Shown here: positions 32,976 to 43,542 of the stretch, piece by piece
How the letters are laid out: each line of letters begins with the position of its first letter
Numbering within the stretch: position 1 is the first letter of the stretch
Assembly: GCA_963920525.1 (NCBI GenBank)
Contig: OY986435.1
Span: forward strand, 227,743,293-227,807,292
Direction: 5' to 3'
Source of the DNA: Dichetophora obliterata
Lineage: Eukaryota; Arthropoda; Insecta; Diptera; Sciomyzidae
DNA: 64,000 nt
Position numbers and translations under genes: made by a program
The notes under the pieces: generated by a model
The model's input: the letters and a program-made list of their open reading frames with translations, nothing else
Database searches by the model: none
Told to the model about the DNA's origin: nothing

Positions 32976-33088
32976 AGGGCTTACAGAAGCGCTCATCAAT
33001 GCAGTGATCATGGAAGGTGTATTGACGCCAATAATAGCAGTGCTAGCATGCCTTCTTTTGCGAAGCACTCGCGTAGTTGCCTGCTGGG
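32976..33088. repeat. Inverted copy of 28917-29026
   Basis: About 110 bp read inverted relative to 28917-29026, including GGAAGGTGTATTGACGCCAA and TAATAGCAGTGCTAGCATGC exactly, and end in CTGCTGGG, matching the CCCAGTGGG terminus. The two could be ends of one 4.2-kb element or of two family members. Confidence 0.75.
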
Positions 33089-34300
33089 ACAAAACAAAAA
33101 GAGCAGCATATGTATGAAAAATTGAACACATGCTGGTTTGAAATTTGCTTTGCACAATTTTCATCATTTCGAGCACATAGAGAACATTTTACCAAATTTT
33201 ATAGTTCAGTTTTAATTTGAATGTGCAACAGTAACATCGGGCTAAAAAAAAATTCAGTAACAACTAGCATATAAGGCTAAATAGTATTTTTTTTAAAATA
33301 TATGTTAAAGCAATATTAAAAATAACGCAAAAATAAACATTTCAATAATTAAAAATTTAAGTTATATAAAAAATAGTGAAGGCAAAATTTAATCAACAAT
33401 AAACCATATTTCAGAGATAAATTATATACAACAATAATGCACAGCACACTGTTGGACGAGGTTTGTAGAAGCATAACTTATTTAAAATAATAAAACTTAG
33501 CTAATCAAAAACAAAATTTAAATACAATTTATAACCCAGTTTTATCTGCTGGTCGTTTTTGCTACTACTTTTATAGAAAAATGTTAAAAATAAATCAATT
33601 TGATATATTAATAATCTTTTAGTAGCAATATTTGGTTTACTGAAATTTCACATCAGGCAAGCTCCATTTGTTAAAAGGTAAAATTTAATTTAATCAGAAA
33701 TAGGTAAAATTTAAAATTTTAAGTTTCTACCTTAACTGGCTTAATATGGCTTTAAACAGTTAGTAAGAATTTGACAGAAGCCGGTAAATAATAAAGTTAA
33801 CTCTTTTGTTTTTCATAAACAAGACGTCAAACTAGAGATTTTCATCTATCGCTGCATGTGTATTCCTCTTCTTAATCACGGGGTTATTTTAAATGTTTAT
33901 CTTATTTATGATTGGTAAACTGCTAAATTTAGCCAGCGACTAATTGCTGTGGTGCTTCATCAGTTCTTCTATATTTGTGGGTTTTGTTTTTTTTTTTTTT
34001 CTTAATTTTTCTCTTAATTCCTTTATTTTGTATTATTCTAAAATTCTGCCGCTTGTTTTTACGCTTTGCACAGTGGTTCAAGTAGAACAATCTAGGTGGA
34101 CAAAATTTAAAATTGAAATTGTAAAAACTTTGACCGAAATTATTTTAGAAATTGTCAGAATAATGTTTGCTCTCTACTTGTTTATCAATACTCACAGTGC
34201 ACCTAACGAGATCCTCGTTAATACCAAGCATTTTCAAAAGAAACTATAGTGTTTTTAAAAAAGTTTTCGAGTAAAACTTAATTTTTTTGTAAGAAAATAC
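33089..34300. other. Unassigned AT-rich stretch
   Basis: A 101-codon frame at 33944-34249 is T-rich and hydrophobic with no family likeness; I do not call it a gene. Confidence 0.3.
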
Positions 34301-34324
34301 AAAACATAAAATGGTCATTTCATT

Positions 34325-35225
34325 GTGACTACTGGGACATTTGACTTCAGAATTTCATTAACTATGAGTTATAACGATGTCATCATTACTTATATAACAG
34401 TGAAATATATTTTAAAACAGAGATAAATAAATATTATGTAATATTCCTTTAAAACAAAAGCTTAACAGTTTCTTTAATTTGAATGAATATGACTGCTGGG
34501 ACACTGAAAAATTCCATTCATCTAACTTTGAACACTCAAAGAATAATTTGAATAAAGAATTAGTGTGCTTACCTTTGTTAAAAAGGTGGAAAAATATTAC
34601 AAATTGTGACAGGTATTTGTGACTTGCGGGACATGTTAAAAATGTGTGTTAATAATAAATGATTTAAATCAGTTTTATTATTGTTTTAAGTCTAATTTGA
34701 TATATTTTTTTGGAGTTATTGATATATTTATATTTTTTTGCAACACATACAAAATAAATCAGAAGGCTTTTTCTAAGAATTGGTAAAATTTTACCTCTCA
34801 ACAGTTTTATGAGACCCATTCGTCTCCTATGTGGCGAAAAACTCTGCTTCATTGCCCGAAGTCGATTTTAAAGACAATTTATTACTTCATCTTCCTCTTT
34901 TTAATTTTGAGATCTTCTTTACATAAGACTCCGTGAAAGTAACTTTCAGTAGCTGAATTGGCTTTTGCGTTTATATGTACTTGGCCAAACGATATCTTTA
35001 GGTTCAACATTCAATTCCTGTTTTCTGTCTCTTGAGTTAAATGGAATGATTATTACATTTATCTCCTTGGAATTTAAAATAGTGGTTAAAATTTAACACT
35101 CAAGTTAGACATAACATAGAAGCGTTAACTCTTTAATTTTGGTTCAGAAAAGTAAATTCAGCTACACACAAAGGAAATTTTATCATTGAAATAAAATCAG
35201 TCTGTGCACCGTGACTACTGGGACA
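34325..35225 (+). repeat. Four scattered GTGACTACTGGGACA motifs
   Basis: GTGACTACTGGGACA occurs at about 34325 and 35210, with variants TGACTGCTGGGACA (34490) and GTGACTTGCGGGACA (34619). The two exact copies are followed by loosely similar sequence (TTAACTAT..., CATTACTTATA), suggesting a diverged repeat. Confidence 0.4.
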
Positions 35226-36080
35226 CATTTTAAAACAGTCTCGAAAGCATAATATGATCTCGTTAACTATTAAAAGTAGTTCAAATAGTACACCAATTGT
35301 CTATCATTACTTATAGGAAGTATTGATTTAATAAAGTCGTGTTTCAGGTTAGGAAAACAACTTTATGTATTTTAGCGTGACCTAAAAAATTTGTTTTTCC
35401 AAGCTTTTTATAGAAGACACGCGCCAGGTTTTTGCAATTGACAGAATGGCCGAAAACGGTGTTGCAAACATAACCAACATTACACTCCCTAGAAACTCTG
35501 TATGAAGCAAAAGTTGCCATATACAAAAATGATTTTTGAAGAATTTTTTCACATATTTTTTCACTGCATTATAAAGTATAGACATTTAGTTAGCTTTTGA
35601 CCAAATTAAAAATAATTAATGCGAAACCAAAATTTATCTCACTTCCCTCTTTAACGTGGAAAACCCCAAAACGAAAAATAATAATATTTAAATTAATTTT
35701 GTTGAAAATGACCTGCGTGAATTAATGTTTTTTGTATCAATAAAATACTTATTTTTTAACTTCTTTGGTAGACTTTTTGTAAAAGTACAGAATAGTATAA
35801 CCTTTTTTTTTCATTTTCAGTAAAAAAATATATATTATAGAATTAAGAGAGATCATGGTGCGTAAATTCAACATTTGTTTGTTTTTCTAAGATAATGCAT
35901 TTAACATTACAGAACTGAATACGTCAACATTTGTCGTCGACATTATAGCGAGAAAACCATTTCATATCAATTAAAAAGTAGAAAATAAAAATTATTTAAG
36001 AAATAATCTAATAATTTAGGAAAAGTTAATTCATTTGTTACTAATTTAATTATTTGATTTATTAATATAATTATTTATAT
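35226..36080. other. Unassigned AT-rich stretch
   Basis: Nothing recognisable beyond short AT-rich repeats. Confidence 0.3.
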
Positions 36081-36846
36081 TAACATATTAACAAAAAATT
36101 ATTTATATTAACAAAAAAAGAGAGATCACCAAATATCGACTTTGAAGTGAAATGCAGAACCTGCCTGAATACAAATAAATAATTTTTTCTTGTTTGTTAA
36201 CACTGGAAGCTTTGCTGGGTTTCAAAGAAAAATTATATTTTGAAATGGATAATTATACATAGTACAAGTATTTACTTAAGTTTTAAATGGTAAACATATT
36301 AAAATAAATTGTGAATGATGGTATTCACAAAAAGAGTTTAGTATGTTTTATTTTACTTAAATGTGTAAATTTTAGTTTTTGACTTGCTAATGTGCTCATT
36401 TTTCGCGTTATATTAGAAATTTGTTGAAAACATTTGTTTCTTTTACTTAGATTTTTTCCTGCATTCGGCTTGAAATTTGTTGAAGTATAGTGTTAGGCAA
36501 TCTTCAAACAAGGCCAAGGTAGCTTAGTTGGTAGGTCGTTGGGTTTGTAATCCAAGGTTCCTGGTTTCAAATCCCCGCTACTAGGTATTTTATCAAACAT
36601 AATAGTTATTTTAAATATAACAATTTATATCGAAATAAATGTATATATTTTGTTACGATGTCACTCTTATTTAATTTATTAATATAATTATTTATATTAA
36701 CAAAAAAAGGGATATTTAGATCACCAAATATCGAATTAAATTATGATTTAATTTCACTTTCACTTTGAAGTGAAATGCTGAACCTGCCTGAATACAAATA
36801 AATTATTTTTTCTTGTTTGTTAACACTGGAAGCTCTGCTGGGTCAG
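36081..36846 (+). repeat. Direct repeat flanking a tRNA-like unit
   Basis: 36090-36225 and 36690-36846 share ATCACCAAATATCGA, GAACCTGCCTGAATACAAAT and TTGTTAACACTGGAAGC in direct orientation about 610 bp apart. The second copy has an extra 30 bp (AATTAAATTATGATTTAATT). It may be a duplication or terminal direct repeats. Confidence 0.6.
36511..36592 (+). repeat. tRNA-like repeat (Thr-TGT-like loop)
   Basis: GTAGCTTAGTTGGTAGGTCG resembles a D arm, TTGGG/TTTGTAA/TCCAA an anticodon arm with TGT, and GGTTTCAAATCCC a B box. The anticodon stem pairs, but the acceptor and T stems do not. Probably a tRNA-derived remnant, not a functional gene. Confidence 0.5.
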
Positions 36847-36849
36847 AAC

Positions 36850-37055
36850 TTTTTGTAAAGTTATTTGTTCGCCAAAAATCCTTTCTATCGGTTTTCTATC
36901 TCACAGTTTTAAAGAGTTCTTATAACTTTTATTTGGTACAAAGATACAAATGTACAGGAAAAGACCAGAGACCGTACTAATTATGCATTTTATAATAAAA
37001 ATAATAAAAAGCAAAAAATAATAATTATCTTATTATCTATTATATTTTGAAATAT
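36850..37055. other. Unassigned stretch
   Basis: AT-rich, no signal. Confidence 0.3.
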
Positions 37056-37575
37056 TGAGTAAATTTTGAGCAATAAATAATAGTTATTTCTGCTTTTTAT
37101 TTTTTAAGCCAAAAAATTAGAAAAAACCCTAATGTTGCTATTCATACATTACGGTTTTGGTTCTACCGTACACTTAAATCATAATTTTGCTTTTAATTTT
37201 TGCCTTTAAAAAAAAATCAAAACTTACTAGAATATTGTACTCAAAAATATATCATGTAAATTTTGCTTTTTATTTTTGCCTTAAAAAATAAAAATCAAAA
37301 TTTACCAATTATTTTGTGCTTAAAAATATATCGAGCTAATTTCACATTTTTATTTTTGCCTTAAAAAATAAAACTTAAAACTTACCAGTTATTTTGTGCT
37401 CAAAAAAAAATAACGTGAAGTTTGCTTTTTATTTTTGCCTTAAAAATCTAAAAAATCTAAACTTGCAAGTTATTTTGTGCTCAAAAAAATATCGGACAAA
37501 TTTTGGTTTTTATTTTTGGCTTAAAAAATAAAAAGCAGAAATAATTATTATTTATTGCTCAAAATTTTAAAAGTC
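37056..37575. mobile_element. TIR element with internal tandem array
   Basis: 37069-37110 and 37518-37559 are inverted copies with one mismatch over 42 bp, extending outward through AAATTTTGAGCAATA. Between them are four diverged units of about 85 bp (TTTATTTTTGCCTTAAAAAA, then TTACCAGTTATTTTGTGCTC). The same pattern of inverted ends around an array is seen at 19.6-21.3 and 43.6-44.7 kb. Confidence 0.75.
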
Positions 37576-38479
37576 AAAATTTTAAAAATCAATAGTAAAT
37601 CATGTTCTAAATGTGAGAAGATTGCAAAAGAACCTTCAAAACGGCGGTACAATTTTTTCACAATGCTTTTTTGGTTTAAAAATCTACAAATAGTTATTAT
37701 TTGCAGTCTCTTGAAAAGACACATATTTAAATTCATGGATTAACATATTTTTTTATGCGAATCCAAGAAAAAAAAATGATTTAGTTGCTACTAAAAATTT
37801 GTCGTAAAAATTCCTTTCCTAGCTATAAGCAATTATGTATGTCTTTAGCTATAGCAATTTCGAAGTTTTAGCAGAAAACATGGTGCTCCTTTTTTCCCAC
37901 ATAAATTAAACCATAGCGGGTCAGGGGATTATTTGCGACCCGACCTACCATACAATTTTTTTTAGTTACATGCCTTGTTCTACTCGAAACACTGTGCGTT
38001 GGTTTGGTTGTCAACATTTATTTAACAACATCAAATCTCAGCATGCATGAAGCCAGTGATGTGATTTTAATTTTGCTAAAATCCCAAATCCATGTGTAAA
38101 AATTTCTTTTTTGCTCACTTTTTCTCTTGCAAAATATACGGAAATACCGTAAAAAGTCCCTCCAATTTTAATGTCAAAATACGCAAAACAAATAATTTTT
38201 TTATATGTATGCTTATTGCGTTGTATGGTATAAGCACCACAACATACAGTGTTGCGCAAAACAATAGCAACAAAATCAGTGCGCTGCTACAAAATCGTGT
38301 ATCTTTTAAAATATTGGGGACACAAAAAAATGATTATGGGAACCAAAGTATATATTCATACATCATATAAAAAACAAGTTATATTCAAATTTGCTTTTGC
38401 TTCTTTTGTTAAATTTAATATTAATGTGACAACATTCAATTTGTCTGAGAGCAAAACAAAAGCAACATAATTGATATTT

Positions 38480-39470
38480 GGTTAAAATCCATTATTCTTG
38501 ATAACCGCTGCACACCTGAGCGGCATCGACTCTATTAAATTAGGTAAGTTGGTATTAGGTATTTGTTACCAATAAAGTTTCAGGGCTTTATACAGTGCAA
38601 AAAAAAAAACAAAAAATTTTTATTATAATTCGATGGGATTCAAGTCATTGTTATTGTGCCGGCCAACCAAGGACTTGAATTCCACTGCCTCTAATGTAAT
38701 CTTGGGTGAGCTTTGAAGTGTGCTTCGGGTCGTTGTCTGGCTGAAACGTTCACTGAAGCGGCATATTCCACTCTGCATGTGGTCGCATTTTGCTTTCTAA
38801 AATGTTTTTATGTACAAATCGATCCATAATTCCATTAATTTCTTGAAATAGATGAACTTCATTATAGGAAAAACAAGTCCAGACCATAATACTACCGCCT
38901 CCGTACTTATTATTTATTTTTCAGTTTAAGGCTTCAAGTTGTGTACCTGAGCGGCGCCGTACCGTGCACATCCCATCTGAATTAATAAATTTGAACTTTG
39001 ATTCATCGCTAAAAAAACGAATTTCCATTTTTGAATGGTCCAATTTAGGTGCTCTTTTGCAAGATTAGGTCTAAAAACAATAAATTGCAACTTGTTGTCA
39101 CAATTTCAGACAGAATTGTTTAAATTATAAAACCTCACCTTATTTTTTATGCTTATATGTAAGCAATGGTTTCTTTGCCGGTCTGTAACTTCTTAAATCG
39201 TTCTCAACGGTTCGTCTTCGAACAGTGCTGTGATGGATATCTAAATCAAGTGTCCGAACAATCTCTTTGGATGTGGCAAATACATTTTGTTTGAACACGC
39301 CTCTAATGTTCTTGTCATCACGCAGCGATGTCTTCCGCGGCCGCCCTATTTAATGTGCCGTTGTTACGCCTTTTGTGATGTTATACTTCTTTATTAATCT
39401 GCAAACTATTGACCGATTATTAACAAACAGTTTCGCGTTCGATATTTGCGAATTTCCCTTTTTATTCGAA
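38480..39470 (-). pseudogene. Tc1-like transposase remnant with intron-like gap
   Basis: Reading on the minus strand: a helix-turn-helix end (NRSIVCRLIKKYNITKGVTT), the GRPR motif (GRPRKTSLRDDKNI), the second HTH (TSKEIVRTLDLDIHHSTVRR), then a 68-bp break, NLAKEHLNWTIQKW, the first catalytic Asp in FFSDESKFKF, GGGSIMVWTCFSY, the second Asp in QPDNDPKHTS, then after a frameshift NDLNPIE with the final Glu, and LIESMPLRCAAVIKNNG as the tail. Stops and frameshifts mean it is inactive. The order and spacing are typical of a Tc1 transposase of about 340 residues. Confidence 0.85.
39071..39138 (-). other. Candidate 68-bp intron in Tc1-like transposase
   Basis: Between KPLLTYKHKK and RPNLAKEHLNW the minus strand has GTGAGG at one side and TTTTTAG at the other, with a pyrimidine/T-rich run before the AG. 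68 bp is a normal insect intron length. Removal brings the two conserved blocks together apart from a one-base slip in an A-run. It could instead be a small insertion. Confidence 0.5.
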
Positions 39471-39699
39471 AATAATTTTTAATTTTAGAGCTTCACAGTA
39501 TTTATAACATGCCATTATAAATAGAACAGTCAATGTCACAACTATCCCAAAAACAAAACTAAACTTAAATGTTTATGAGCCACAAAAAACACGTTCTTTA
39601 CAATAACGGAACTTTACCGATAATTCCTGGTACTTCTGTTCTCTTTTTACATTTTCAAGTTTTGCTGCTTTTGTTTTGCTTTCAGACAAATTGAATGTA

Positions 39700-40662
39700 G
39701 AGTAGAAGGGGGTAATGTCGTGCAGGGGGTAATGTCGTGCACTGGCTTTTTTAGCATAAAAAATTGAATGATATACCAGCCGTTGGTAAGGTATGGGCCT
39801 ACTGACCTACAGAGCTCATGCATACAATACTAGCAATATCCATGTGTAAGGGCAATATGTGCGACTTTTTTAAAAATCGCACGTTCTCGGGACGACGAAA
39901 GTGTTTTTTTATCGGATCAGAAAAATTATTTGTCTCGCAGGAAAATATACCAGGTAAGTGTTTTCTTAAAGCAAATTTTCCGCCGAAAAAAAAAATGTAT
40001 TGTGATCGAAAAAATTTTTGTTCTTTACCGATTTGTCGAAGTCAACCTTGAAAACGACCTTTGGGGCAATGTCGTGCATTTGATGTGGGGCAATGTCGTG
40101 CACTATACAGAAAAGAAAAGGGAAGGAAACGCGGTCGCCCTAGTGTACCAAGGGAGTCGTGAAGCCATAACAAAACGCTACAATCAAAATAAAATTTTCC
40201 AAAATTTTTTCTCAATGTCAAGCACTTTTTGAAAAAATATTGTTTTTCTTTCCGTGTTTCATATAGCAAATTGCCTATTTTCACTTTTCTTTTCATAAAA
40301 TTGTATTTTTTGATCATATTTCGGACTTGTGTATATTGCCTTATAATTAACAATAATAAATAAATAAACAATAATGCTATATCTTCTTGAATCGAACCAA
40401 TACCTATCGTTTTTCACACATTCTGATACCTTTACAATACAATGCACGACATTACCCTACAAATTTTGAGGGGGGTAATGTCGTGCACATTTTTTTTTTT
40501 AATTTCTACTAACACGATTTCATGCTACACGAATATTGTTACACATAAATGCTACCAACCAAATTATCTTTCGATCGGATGCTTACTCGTTGTATTCGCT
40601 TGTCATGTACGGCTTTACGAGCACTTGTAAAAGTGAGTGCACGACATTACCCCCCTCTACTC
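39700..40662. mobile_element. TA-flanked element with seven TAATGTCGTGCA motifs
   Basis: It is inserted in the right terminal repeat of the Tc1-like element. TA lies at 39698-39699 and 40663-40664. Ends GAGTAGAAGGGGGTAATGTC and its inverse are near-perfect for 25 bp. The motif GGGG(T/C)AATGTCGTGCA occurs in the plus direction at 39708, 39725, 40063, 40087 and 40471 and inverted at 40443 and 40638. A weak basic coding-like stretch is near 40100-40160, but no transposase can be identified. Superfamily uncertain; TA fits Tc1/mariner or pogo. Confidence 0.8.
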
Positions 40663-41828
40663 TAGTCACATTAATTTTAATAATAATAAAAAAAAAACAA
40701 ATCCAAATATGAATATGATTTGTTTTATATATGATGTACATATGAATATATTCTTTGATTCCTATACTCATTTTTGTGTGTCAACATTATTAAAAAAGAT
40801 ACACGATTTTGTAGCAGCTCACTGATTTTGCTGCTATTGTTTTGCGCAACACTGTATATATTGAGGTGCCTCACCTTGTATGGGGAGAAAAAAAGTTCCA
40901 TTTATACCCCTCTAAAAATTAACCTTGATCTATTTTATAATTATTTCCAAAATATATAAGATGTAACGTAAGGCGTCAGTTATTGTAAGCGTTTAGTTGT
41001 AAAAACATAAACTGTTAGAAACTAAGGGCCGAAATTCATTAACTTTCAAAATATCGTTGGAAACGTTTTGAGTGTTTGCATTGTTTCCTTGTCAGAATTG
41101 CTTAAATTACTACATATTAAAGCTAAAATAGTAACTATAAAATAAGCACCTACTGAAAAATTTTTTTAAGAAATTAAAAATAAAATAAAAGCAATGATGC
41201 TATTTTAATTTAAAATTTTTTGTATGGAAATCAAATAAAAAAATATTAAAAACATGTGAATATATGAAGAGTATTATCCGGCCGTTATTTTCTGACATCT
41301 TATATTTTTACAACTATGACACCAGCCAATATATTAACGAAAAACATATTTTTTTAGGTTTTTTCAAAAAGTTTTTGCTCACTGACGGTTATCGTAAAAT
41401 CCAAAATATTTTGCAAATATAAAATATACCATGTTTCATATTTAGGGGGGTGCAAATAGAAATTTAAGAGACCAAATTTTTAAGACACCTTAGTACACGT
41501 GTAATAATATTTTTATATATTCAAGAGTTATGAATGAAGCTTAATAAAGTTTGAATTCAAAATGAGGCAAAAATTTAAATCAAATCAATTTAATTCAAAT
41601 TTATTGAGAATTTTTTAATCAATTACAACGAAAACTTAACGAAACAAAAAAGCAATCGGCAATTGAACAAGATTACAGGCAAAGTGATGCCAATGAGTTC
41701 TTTTAAAGAATTTCAATCTTTCAAAATTTTGACAACGTCAAAAAGCTTAAACGCCCTCTCGCCCTTTTATGGTTTAAAAATCCCACAAAAAGGTTGAAAT
41801 CCCACCAAATCACATCACTGCATGAAGC

Positions 41829-42417
41829 CATGGAAACATATGACAACACACAAACACACACACACATTTTACTCTAAGCTATTGAAGAGAAATAATTTTG
41901 ATTGAACATTTCCATTTTAATTACCAGCTGGTACATGTACATTGTGCTTGTAAAAAGAAACAAAAATGTAAAAAAAAAAATATTTACAGTATTTATGCCC
42001 AAAGAAAGGCGCTATTTTTGGTAATATGCGGAAATGTTGCTGTCTTTAAGGCTAAATCTTACGCACACTAGCGAGTGATGAAAACAGTTTTGAGTGGTGG
42101 AAAATTTTTAAAATAAGCCACTGCAACGACCTAAAAGATGTGTCTTTTTTGCTTTATTGTCCACTTTCCAAGAAAATATAGTGTATCTGAGCGATTCAGT
42201 ACGAAGAGCACGAAACATGTCTCTCCCACGTAGATAAGGAACACCTGAATTTTGGTTGTCTTTGGTTCTAAATGTAATGATTCTATATTTTGCATTTTCA
42301 GTTCTTTCTTCAACAACAACTAAAAAAGCTATGAAAATAAATGGCCATCTCCGAGTTAAATGAACGACTGACGCCAATGAATGAAGCACTTAAAACTACG
42401 AGTACCAGAGTTGCTAA
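41829..42417. other. DNA between the two hAT-type copies
   Basis: It includes a (CA)n run at 41846-41865. No gene recognised. This may be older unique sequence. Confidence 0.35.
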
Positions 42418-43160
42418 CAGTAATGTGATTTGGTGGGATTTCGCACTTTTTGTTAGATTTTTAAACAATAAAAGGGCGAGAGGGCGTTTGAGTTTTTTGG
42501 CGGGATATTTTATTGACTCAAGATTTTGAAAGATTGAAATCCTTTTAAACCACTGATTGGCATCACTTTGCTTGAAAACTTGTGCAATTGACGATTCAAT
42601 TTTGTGTTTCGTTGAGTTTTCGTTGCAATTGATTAAAAAAATTCTCAATAAATTTGAATTAAATTGATTTGATACCAGATTTTACCTCATTTTGGATCAA
42701 ACTTCATTCATAACTCAGCTTCAATAAAAGCAATATTATTGTATGTATACTAAGGTGCCTTGAAACAAAATTTCCATTTTTACCCCCTTAAAATAACCCA
42801 TGGGTCTGTTTAAGGATGTTTCCAAAATATTTTGGATTTTGAGCTAAAAAAAATCATGTTTTAAATATAAAGGTAGATATATAGGTTGGTGTAATACAAA
42901 TGAACCCGCAATGAAGGATACAATTTTTGATCTTACTTAATTTTTAAGAAATAAATAAGACTCTAATTTCACTACATGTTTATTAAAGAATCATCATGCA
43001 TACAAAGAAACAAAAATTATTTATTTTGCTTATTTTGACATTAAAATTGGAGCGATTTTTCGCGGAATTTCACAATATTTTGCAAGGGATAAAGTGAGTA
43101 AAAAATGCAATTTTTATTCATGCATTTGGGATTTTTAGCAAAATCTAAATCACATCACTG
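42418..43160. mobile_element. hAT-type element, CAGTGATGTGATTT family, copy B
   Basis: 743 bp. Ends CAGTAATGTGATTTGG and AAATCACATCACTG, with duplications GTTGCTAA (42410) and ATTGCTAA (43161), 7 of 8 matching. It is in inverted orientation relative to copy A: 42418-42840 pairs with 41395-41820, and 42990-43160 pairs with 38054-38225. Non-coding. Confidence 0.85.
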
Positions 43161-43542
43161 ATTGCTAACCCCTTTGTACCTGTGTGGGTTGGTAAACATT
43201 TGTTTTTCGTAGTTCTAATCAAAGATTATTTCAATTCATATGTCTATGGTTCATGGGCGTCCGCAGGATTTGTTCTAGCGGGGAAAAAAGGCATAAAGGA
43301 ATCTAGAATGAACATAAACAAAATGTAACCTATATAATGCTATTTACTACGATTTTTGGTACTAATTTTGTAAACATGATACGCACACTACACCGGTTGC
43401 CACACGCTTGTACACATAAAAAAATCTAATATATTTTAAAGATCGTGTAAAAATCTTTCTCGTATCATGTCCGAAATATTTAAAAATTTTATTTAATTTT
43501 TTTTCATGTAATACATATCAGTAATTTTTTGCTAAATCAAAT

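Larger units (their letters stand above)
38247..40854 (-). mobile_element. Tc1-like IR/DR transposon, interrupted
   Basis: TA on both sides (38245-38246, 40855-40856). Terminal repeats of about 210 bp start CAGTGTTGCGCAAAACAATA at both ends. Each terminal repeat has an outer GCAAAACAATAGCAACA-like and an inner GCAAAACAAAAGCAACA-like direct repeat about 190 bp apart: the IR/DR arrangement. The inner site of the right arm is cut by the insertion at 39700-40662. Without that insertion the element is about 1.64 kb, normal for Tc1. The transposase runs on the minus strand. Confidence 0.9.
38054..41820. mobile_element. hAT-type element, CAGTGATGTGATTT family, copy A
   Basis: Perfect 8-bp duplication CATGAAGC at 38046-38053 and 41821-41828. 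Ends CAGTGATGTGATTTT and AAATCACATCACTG. Without the Tc1-like insertion (38247-40854) it is about 1.16 kb. It has no transposase and an internal inverted repeat (40862-40960 with about 41395-41500). Copy B in the opposite orientation is at 42418-43160, and a lone end is at 56706-56719. Confidence 0.9.

Noticed and set aside
33944..34249. 101-codon hydrophobic frame as a membrane protein gene
   Set aside because: T-rich composition explains the Phe/Leu content; no promoter, splice or family evidence.
36511..36592. Functional tRNA-Thr gene
   Set aside because: The anticodon arm pairs but the acceptor and T stems do not.
40042..40371. 109-codon minus-strand frame within the motif-repeat element
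   Set aside because: No catalytic or domain motif; frame is an accident of the repeats.
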